Made by a program: the position numbers and the translations under genes
The notes under the pieces: generated by a model
What the model was told of the DNA's origin: nothing
Databases searched by the model: none
Seen by the model: only the letters and a program-made list of their open reading frames with translations
In this document: positions 57,950 to 64,000 of the stretch, in pieces
How positions within the stretch are numbered: the stretch's first letter is position 1
Layout: each line of letters begins with the position of its first letter
Assembly: GCA_963840535.1 (NCBI GenBank)
Contig: CAWIZJ010000029.1
Span: 1-64,000 of the forward strand
Direction: 5' to 3'
DNA length: 64,000 nucleotides
Source of the DNA: VAZQ01 sp963840535
GTDB lineage: Bacteria; Pseudomonadota; Alphaproteobacteria; Rhizobiales; Xanthobacteraceae

Positions 57950-58446
57950 TGGAAGGGTGGGCGTTGTTTCGGCTGCCGAGCGCAACGCGGGCGCCGATGT
58001 CGGGATCGGTCCGCGCGTCCACCTTCGACCGAATAGAATGGATTGCACGTAACTCGGATTTGTCGACTGGGATGCCGAAGCGGCGCCGCCGGCACCGGGA
58101 TCGCCCCATCGGCGGATGTCGACCTCCTCGGTCTTGGTCGCATGCTTGGCGCCGAGCACCTCGTTTTCCGCCTTGATTGCGGTCATGGTGACCCCCGAGC
58201 TTGTGCTCGACCAGCACCACCTCGTTGCGGGCAACACCGCGGTTGTCGACGTAGATGAAGCGGGTCTCGGTCTGGCGGTCGAAGCTGTTGAAGACTGCGT
58301 GCCCCGCAAACGTCCCACCGGGCAAGGAATGCCCGGTTCGTAGTTACTGTGGGGTTAATGCGGGCCGCAAAGGTGCCGGCGGTGTGCTGGCGTGGAATGC
58401 CGCGGCGCCGCGATCCGAGCCGCGCGAAAACAACAATGCCGACCAT
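57950..58446 (-). CDS. Hypothetical protein, frameshifted, uncertain end
   Basis: Joining three frames gives MVGIVVFARLGSRRRGIPRQ, NPTVTTNRAFLA, GGTFAGHAVFNSFDRQTETR, FIYVDNRGVARNEVVLVEHK, then VTMTAIKAENEVLGAKHATK and TEEVDIRRWGDP. Breaks near 58,320 and 58,194 are both +1. No family recognised. The C-terminal limit is unclear. It lies just downstream of sciP on the same strand. Confidence 0.4.
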
Positions 58447-58482
58447 GCGGCCGGCCTCGTGGGCACGTTGATCGGGATCCTA

Positions 58483-58755
58483 CTATCGGTACTGCTGAAT
58501 GCGCGTGGTGCGCAGACCGGCGAGGCCGTGCTGATCGATGGAGTACTGCCAGGACAGGAACTCTTCGACCGTCAGCGTGTACCGGCTGCAGGCCTCCTCG
58601 AGCGAGAGCAGGCCTCCGCGCACGGCGGCCACCACCTCGGCCTTGCGGCGGATGACCCAGCGCTTGGTGCCCGGCGCCGGCAAATCCGCAATCGTCAGCG
58701 GGCTGCCGTCAGGCCCGATAACATACTTAGCCCTCGGTCGAAGGGGCTCCGTCAT
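58483..58755 (-). CDS. sciP: CtrA inhibitor SciP (DUF1153)
   Basis: 90 residues: YVIGPDGSPLTIADLPAPGT, KRWVIRRKAEVVAAVRGGLL, SLEEACSRYTLTVEEFLSWQ, YSIDQHGLAGLRTTRIQQYR. This is nearly identical to the Caulobacter SciP family over its whole length. SciP binds the cell-cycle regulator CtrA and stops it activating transcription in G1. ATG 58,755 chosen; a GTG at 58,767 would add four residues. Divergent from mnmA. Confidence 0.92.
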   Translation of the reverse strand: MTEPLRPRAKYVIGPDGSPLTIADLPAPGTKRWVIRRKAEVVAAVRGGLLSLEEACSRYTLTVEEFLSWQYSIDQHGLAGLRTTRIQQYR

Positions 58756-58912
58756 GAGATAACTCACGCACTCGACTGAACCATGTTACCGGCCGAATGT
58801 ATCCGCCGCGGCTTAAAAATTAACTAAGCATACCCGTGCAATTGGCCCAACTGTACCTATGATATACGAGCGCCCGACCCATTCGGGCCGCGCTCACTTT
58901 CGGGACGGAAAC

Positions 58913-60106
58913 GTGCTCAACAGCCTCGACCTCGAGGGTCGGCCACAGGACACCCGCGTGGTGGTCGCCATGTCGGGCGGCGTCGATTCCTCGGTTACGG
59001 CCGCACTGCTCAGGGCCGAGGGTTACGACGTCGTGGGCGTGACCTTGCAGCTCTACGACAATGGCGCGGCCACCCATCGCAAGGGCGCCTGTTGCGCCGG
59101 TCAGGACATATACGACGCCCGTGCAGTGGCGGAGCGTATCGGCATCCCGCACTACGTGCTCGACTACGAGAGCCGCTTCAAGGAGATGGTGATCGATCGC
59201 TTCGCCGCGAGCTATGTGGCGGGCGAGACGCCGGTGCCGTGCGTGGAGTGCAACCAATCGATCAAGTTCCGCGATTTGCTCGAGACCGCGCGCGAGCTCG
59301 GCGCCAAGGTGTTGGCGACCGGCCATTACGTCGCCTCCCGCATGCTGTCGGATGGCGGGCGCGCGCTCTACCGCGCGCGCGATGAGGAGCGCGACCAGAG
59401 CTATTTTCTTTTCGCTACCACCCGCGAGCAGCTCGAGCTCCTGCGTTTTCCGCTCGGCGACAAGAGCAAGGCGGAGACCCGCGGATTGGCGCGCCGGTTC
59501 GGTCTGGCGGTGGCCGACAAGCACGATAGCCAGGACATCTGCTTCGTGCCCTCCGGCCGCTACACCGAGGTGATCGAGCGGCTCAAGCCCGGTGCCGCCG
59601 AGCCTGGCGATATCGTCGATCTGGACGGCCGCAGGCTCGGCCGCCATTCCGGCATCATTCATTTCACCGTCGGCCAGCGCCGCGGGCTGGGCATCGCCGC
59701 CGGCCATCCGCTCTACGTGGTGCGGCTCGACGCGGCGGCGCGTCGGGTCGTGGTCGGACCACGCGAGGCGCTGCGCACCAGCCGCATGCGGCTGCGCGAC
59801 GTCAACTGGATCGGCGACCATTCCATCGACCACGCGCTGTGCGTGGGTTGGCACGAGGTCTTCGTCAAGGTGCGCTCGACCCGTCCGCCGCAGCCGGCGT
59901 GGTTGAGCCGCGGGGCCGGCGGCATCGAGGTCGATCTCGTTGCCGGTGAGGATGGCGTTTCGCCCGGTCAGGCCTGCGTGTTCTACGATACGGCCGACGG
60001 TCAGGCGCGCGTGCTCGGCGGGGGTTTCATCCAGAGCGCGGTCGCGGCTATCGAAGCATTGCATCCGCGCGCGTCGCGCGCGTCGGCCGGCGCCAGCCGG
60101 CAGTAG
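58913..60106 (+). CDS. mnmA: tRNA-specific 2-thiouridylase MnmA
   Basis: 397 residues. PP-loop VVVAMSGGVDSSVTAALLRA, first catalytic Cys in ETPVPCVECNQSIKFRDLL, second in HDSQDICFVPSGRYTEVIE, plus VLATGHYVASR and IHFTVGQRRGLGIAAGHPLY. It thiolates uridine-34 of tRNA Lys, Glu and Gln using sulfur relay proteins. GTG 58,913 (LNSLDLEGRPQDTRVVVAMS) chosen with a GGGACGGA site; ATG 58,859 would add 18 residues not typical of the family. Complete. Confidence 0.92.
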   Translation: MLNSLDLEGRPQDTRVVVAMSGGVDSSVTAALLRAEGYDVVGVTLQLYDNGAATHRKGACCAGQDIYDARAVAERIGIPHYVLDYESRFKEMVIDRFAASYVAGETPVPCVECNQSIKFRDLLETARELGAKVLATGHYVASRMLSDGGRALYRARDEERDQSYFLFATTREQLELLRFPLGDKSKAETRGLARRFGLAVADKHDSQDICFVPSGRYTEVIERLKPGAAEPGDIVDLDGRRLGRHSGIIHFTVGQRRGLGIAAGHPLYVVRLDAAARRVVVGPREALRTSRMRLRDVNWIGDHSIDHALCVGWHEVFVKVRSTRPPQPAWLSRGAGGIEVDLVAGEDGVSPGQACVFYDTADGQARVLGGGFIQSAVAAIEALHPRASRASAGASRQ

Positions 60107-60172
60107 CGCTGTAGCTTCCATCCGGGCTGCGAGATCCGCACCAAAAGGCATCGAACGAGTGATCGGGGGGTG

Positions 60173-60850
60173 ATGGCGGACGAAATCGAGCTGAGCACGG
60201 TCGCGAAGGCCTACGCGCGCTGGGCGCCGATCTACGACCTGGTGTTCGGCGCGGTGTTCGACGCCGGCCGCAAGGCGTCGATCGCGGCGGCCGAACGCAT
60301 CGGCGGTCGCATTCTCGATGTCGGCATCGGCACCGGGATGTCGCTGATGAACTATTCGCCGAGCAACCGGATTGTCGGAGTGGACTACTCGGAGCCGATG
60401 CTGCGCAAGGCGCACGATCGCGTGGTCGGGCACAAGCTCGCCCATGTCGAGGCCCTTGCGGTGATGGATGCGCAGCATCTGGGCTTTCCCGACGGCTGTT
60501 TCGACGCGGTGGTGGCGCAATACGTCATCACCACGCTGCCCGATCCGGAAAGGGCGCTCGACGAGTTCGTGCGCGTCGTGCGACCAGGCGGCGAGCTGGT
60601 CCTGATCAATCATCTCGGTGCGGAATCCGGCCCCCGTCGCCTCTTCGAGCTGGGCTTTGCACCGGTGGCGCGCCGGCTCGGCTGGCGGCCGGAATTCCGC
60701 TGGAACCGGCTGGCGCAATGGGCCGCGCGCCACGGGGGCGTGCGCCTGGTCGAGCGACGCCCGATGCCCCCGCTCGGGCATTTCTCATTGATCCGCTTCG
60801 AGCGGGCGGACGCAAAGCCGATGGCGAAGGACGCCCGGCAATACGCCTGA
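60173..60850 (+). CDS. pmtA: Class I SAM methyltransferase, phosphatidylethanolamine N-methyltransferase type
   Basis: 225 residues. SAM motif ILDVGIGTGMSLMNYSPSNR, VVGVDYSEPM-type acidic loop (IVGVDYSEPMLRKAHDRV), VVAQYVITTLPDPERALDEF and VVRPGGELVLINHLG. Length and motifs match PmtA of alphaproteobacteria, which makes phosphatidylcholine from phosphatidylethanolamine. ATG 60,173 after CGGGGGG. Follows mnmA on the same strand by about 65 bases. Confidence 0.8.
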   Translation: MADEIELSTVAKAYARWAPIYDLVFGAVFDAGRKASIAAAERIGGRILDVGIGTGMSLMNYSPSNRIVGVDYSEPMLRKAHDRVVGHKLAHVEALAVMDAQHLGFPDGCFDAVVAQYVITTLPDPERALDEFVRVVRPGGELVLINHLGAESGPRRLFELGFAPVARRLGWRPEFRWNRLAQWAARHGGVRLVERRPMPPLGHFSLIRFERADAKPMAKDARQYA

Positions 60851-60911
60851 TGCGGCTTGGCGATATCTCGCTCGTATCGAATTTTCTGCTCGTGCGCGGG
60901 ATCGCGCGACG

Positions 60912-61993
60912 TCATCGCGCTTCGGGCTGGGTATGCCGACGCGCCTGTTCCACCAGCGCCGGCGGTGTCTCGTAGAAATCTGCGAACATCTGGGCCGTCT
61001 CCTCGCCCGGGATCGGATCGAAGTCGACCTGCATTCGCCTGGCGTCATCGACCAGCGCGGGGTCCTTCATCGCATCCAGCATCGCCTTTCGCAGCACCGC
61101 CACCCGCTCCTTGGGAGTGCCTGGCGGGGCGGCGAGCGGTCGCGCCAGCTCGGTTTGCCGGAAGATCACGTCGGCGACCATCTCCTGGTCTCTCGACTTG
61201 AGCAGATCGTACACTCGCGTCGCATCCTTGAAGTAGGGCACGCGATGGCGTCCGAACTGGACGACGATCTTGAGCTCGCCAGCCTGCACGTGCTGGTCGA
61301 ATGCGCTGCGCACCGAGGATTCGAACATGCCGCAGCTGCCGTCGACTTCGCCCCGCATCATCGCAAGCGAGACGTCCTTGGTGCCCTTGTAGCCGTAGAT
61401 GACCTTGACATTGGCCCCGAGCACATTCTTGAGAAATAGCGCATGCTGGCTGGTGATCGCGGTCGGCGCGGTCGATCCGAGCAGCACCGTTGTCTTTGCT
61501 CCGATCAGGTCGGGCAGGCTCTTGATCCCCTGGCGGGCGCCCATCCACACGCCGCAACTCGCGATGTCCCGGTGCAGGCTGCCGATCCATTGGAAGCTGC
61601 GAGGGTCGTAGGCGGCCTTGGTGTTGCCGAACAGCGGCTCGAGTGCGGTCGAGGACGCGAACACACCCAATACCGAACCGTCGCTCGGAGCCTGTTGAAG
61701 ATGGCGTTGGCCACATTCATCGAGCCCGCGCCGGGCAGATTCTGCACGACGACCGATGGCGTTCCCGGAATATGCCGGCCGAAATGGTGGGCGAACAGGC
61801 GTGCCGTGGTATCGTAGCCGCCGCCGATGCCGAAGCCCACCTGGATGGTGATCTGGTTGCCTTTGTAGAAGTCCGACACCTTATCGGCACAGGCGGACGG
61901 AACGAGGATTGTCGCCACCAGAAGCGCCGACATTGCGTCCTGATTCCGCAGGAGCGCATGGGCATGGGCATTCCTTCCGTTCGATCGGCTCAT
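60912..61993 (-). CDS. Bug/TctC-like periplasmic solute-binding protein, one frameshift
   Basis: About 360 residues. Signal-like SALLVATILVPSACADKVSD, then DFYKGNQITIQVGFGIGGGY, VVVQNLPGAGSMNVANAIFN and, after a break near 61,690, FASSTALEPLFGNTKAAYDP and a full C-terminal lobe. This break is a one-base deletion, unlike most others in the window. The ATG overlaps the stop of the SUMF1-like gene (ATGA), so the two are translated together. Confidence 0.8.
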
Positions 61994-62961
61994 GGAGCCG
62001 GCAGCGTTTTCGCTACGCGAAATCCCACGTCGCTCGCCCGGTCGTCGGGGCCACCGCGGAACCGCACGGCTGCCCGCAGGAGCCGGGCGTAGCTCAGCCA
62101 GGAGCCGCCACGCAGGGCACGGGCACGACAGTCGCCCGATGTCCAGGCCGAGCCGTCAGCGGGCGCGCCGCGCAAGCCCTGCCCGTCCTGGAAGCAGTCC
62201 TGCGTCCATTCCTTCACGTTGCCGAGCATGTCGTGGAGGCCGAATTCGTTGGGAAGGAAACGCCCCGCCGGAGCGGCATGGGCATGGTCGTCGCGGCAGG
62301 CGACGAACTCCCATCTCCTAGTGGTGCCGGGCAGCTCTTTCGCAGCCTGATCGAGCACGTTGCCGTAGGTGCACAGGGCATTCTCGTCGTCACCAAACGG
62401 GAAGCGAGGCGCCTCCGCCGGTCCGGGCCGCGCTCTCGCCGCGTATTCCCATTCTGCTTCGGCGGGCAGCCGATAGCCCTTGTCTCCCGTCTTTCTCGCC
62501 AGCCACTCCACATAGGCCTTGGCATCGCGCCAGCTCAGGCAGGTCGCCGGATGCGATCCCGTTTGTGAATAACCGGGATTGCGCCACGAGCGGCCGGCGC
62601 GGCCATCGAAAGTGCCATTTTCGAACGTCCAGCAGGTCGAGCCGGAATCGTATCCGGCCTCGCGCACGAATTCCGCGAACTGATCGACCGTCACCTCGAA
62701 TTTTCCGACCGCGAAGGGCCGCGCGAAGGTGACGACGCGCTGCGGGCCTTCCCAGCTGTTGCGACCCTTCTCGCTCTCCGGCGAGCCCATCATGAAGGAG
62801 CCCGCTGGCACCACCACCATCTCCGGACAGCGCTCGCAATCCCGAAAGCTCTCGGCGGGCTTGAGCGCGCGCTCCTGCACGGGGGCGAGCGGTTGCGCCC
62901 AGACCGGCGCGTCGACGGCGCACAGCAACAGAATGGAAACCAGCGCGACGAAACGGTGCAT
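61990..62961 (-). CDS. SUMF1/FGE-domain secreted protein lacking the catalytic cysteines
   Basis: 323 residues. Signal peptide ALVSILLLCAVDAPVWAQ, then the sulfatase-modifying-factor fold: EMVVVPAGSFMMGSPESEKG, FAVGKFEVTVDQFAEFVREA, PATCLSWRDAKAYVEWLARK, GYRLPAEAEWEYAARA, EFGLHDMLGNVKEWTQDCFQ, and RALRGGSWLSYARLLRAAVR. True FGE enzymes carry two Cys just after GGSW; here the segment has none. So it is a non-catalytic or different-chemistry member. ATG 62,961 with GGGAGGA. Coupled to the Bug receptor. Confidence 0.82.
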   Translation of the reverse strand: MHRFVALVSILLLCAVDAPVWAQPLAPVQERALKPAESFRDCERCPEMVVVPAGSFMMGSPESEKGRNSWEGPQRVVTFARPFAVGKFEVTVDQFAEFVREAGYDSGSTCWTFENGTFDGRAGRSWRNPGYSQTGSHPATCLSWRDAKAYVEWLARKTGDKGYRLPAEAEWEYAARARPGPAEAPRFPFGDDENALCTYGNVLDQAAKELPGTTRRWEFVACRDDHAHAAPAGRFLPNEFGLHDMLGNVKEWTQDCFQDGQGLRGAPADGSAWTSGDCRARALRGGSWLSYARLLRAAVRFRGGPDDRASDVGFRVAKTLPAP

Positions 62962-63254
62962 TTTTCCTCCCAAATCTCCGGCGAGCGAACCAGCCGGGCC
63001 GCCATTGTAGCTCCATTGTAGCGGAGGAGACTTGCACTGGGCTATCAGGGGCGAAGACATCCCTGCCGAACTCTGTAGCAGCCGGAGGGGACCTCGCCGG
63101 GAGAGAAGAGAATAGGATCGGGCCCGCTGCGCGTCACCTGCGCAGGAAGCCGTTCGAGCAGGCGCACGACGCAGGCGAGACCGATGCGCATAGGCGCGGC
63201 AGATGCCGTTCGCTATCATCGTGGCGGCCCAATGACGGAGTGACGGATCGCGCC

Positions 63255-64000
63255 ATGTCCCAACCCCCCGAAGCCATCATCCAGGACAAGAAGCGCCCCT
63301 TCACCGGGGCGGAGTTTCTCGAGTCGCTGCGCGACGGGCGCGAGGTGTACATTTACGGCGAGCGGGTGAGGGATGTCACGACCCATGCGGCGTTTCGCAA
63401 TGCAGCGGCCTCGGTCGCCCAGCTCTATGACGCCCTGCACGACGAAAGCACCCGGGAGGTGCTCACCGCGGCGACCGATACCGGATCCGGCGGCTACACC
63501 CACAAATTCTTCAAGGCGGCGCGCTCGCGCGAGGAGGTGATCGCCCAGCGCGACGCGATCGCGGCCTGGGCCCGCATCACCTATGGTTGGATGGGCCGCA
63601 GTCCCGACTACAAGGCCGCCTTCCTCAATACGCTCGGTGCCAACGCCGAGTTCTACGGCAAGTTCGCCGACAATGCGCGCGCCTGGCACCGGCGCGCGCA
63701 GGAGGCGGTGCTCTATCTCAACCACGCCCTGGTCAATCCGCCGATCGATCGCAGCAAGCCGGTCGAGCAGGTCAAGGACGTCTACATCTCCATCCAGAAG
63801 GAGACCGACGCCGGCATCTTCGTCTCGGGCGCCAAGGTGGTGGCCACCAACTCGGCGCTCACCCACTACAACTTCCTCGGCCAGAACATGGGCCAGGAGA
63901 TCACCGATCCGAGCATGGTGGTGATGTTCATCGCCCCCATGGACACTCCCGGCATCAAGCTCATCTGCCGGTCATCCTACGAGCTCGCCGCTGCGGCCAC
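63255..64000 (+). CDS. 4-hydroxyphenylacetate 3-hydroxylase (HpaB) family protein, 3' partial
   Basis: The first 248 residues of an HpaB-type flavin monooxygenase: RPFTGAEFLESLRDGREVYI, YGERVRDVTTHAAFRNAAAS, YTHKFFKAARSREEVIAQRD, AITYGWMGRSPDYK-type core (ARITYGWMGRSPDYKAAFL), PPIDRSKPVEQVKDVYISIQ. The rest lies outside the window. Uses FADH2 from a separate reductase to ortho-hydroxylate phenols or related substrates. The ATG at 63,255 fits the family start. Confidence 0.88.
   Translation, partial: MSQPPEAIIQDKKRPFTGAEFLESLRDGREVYIYGERVRDVTTHAAFRNAAASVAQLYDALHDESTREVLTAATDTGSGGYTHKFFKAARSREEVIAQRDAIAAWARITYGWMGRSPDYKAAFLNTLGANAEFYGKFADNARAWHRRAQEAVLYLNHALVNPPIDRSKPVEQVKDVYISIQKETDAGIFVSGAKVVATNSALTHYNFLGQNMGQEITDPSMVVMFIAPMDTPGIKLICRSSYELAAAA

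Noticed and set aside
1..64000. tRNA or rRNA genes
   Set aside because: No cloverleaf with a conserved T-loop or rRNA signature was seen by eye on either strand.

Overview
This is GC-rich DNA from an alphaproteobacterium, most likely Hyphomicrobiales close to Bradyrhizobium, Rhodopseudomonas or Xanthobacteraceae. The evidence is a near-canonical SciP/DUF1153 CtrA inhibitor, a phasin, PmtA-type methylation of phosphatidylethanolamine, a large expansion of ABC_sub_bind solute-binding proteins, SAM-cyclase-ATPase-TPR regulators and many Bug/TctC periplasmic binding proteins.

Bases 1-33,900 are accessory-like: gene-poor, many broken genes, IS fragments (IS91, IS110) and dispersed repeats. They hold a hybrid histidine kinase with a DivK-like receiver, a truncated Bug protein, decayed ABC_sub_bind copies, a secreted alpha/beta hydrolase, an isochorismatase-family hydrolase, an amidohydrolase, a large periplasmic protein with a haem-c motif, two large cyclase-ATPase regulators, a phasin, a lower-GC patatin-like protein, two intact ABC_sub_bind proteins and a ribose-type ABC operon whose ATPase carries an in-frame 342-bp tandem duplication. 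A gene-free 1.1-kb stretch (32,764-33,906) ends in a run of at least eight back-to-back perfect hairpins.

Bases 33,900-53,330 form a dense transport and catabolism block. On the minus strand lie an SsuABC-like importer with two different permeases, two Bug proteins and a tctCBA set. On the plus strand lie an AbrB-family membrane protein, a 3-hydroxyisobutyrate-dehydrogenase-like enzyme, an acyl-CoA synthetase, a TPP enzyme, another Bug protein and a Rieske oxygenase. A cytochrome c and an amidase are interleaved on the minus strand. A pathway for an aromatic or amide carboxylate is a reasonable inference; the substrate cannot be read from the sequence.

Bases 53,480-64,000 look more like core chromosome: an ECF sigma / anti-sigma / fasciclin module, a VanX-like dipeptidase, an SDR, DUF2905, sciP divergent from mnmA, pmtA, a Bug protein coupled to a SUMF1-domain protein, and the start of an HpaB-family hydroxylase cut by the window edge.

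An important caveat: at least a dozen otherwise intact genes are interrupted by a single-base frameshift, nearly always a +1 insertion. This points to residual sequencing error more than to biological decay, so such genes are entered as full-length CDS with the break noted.
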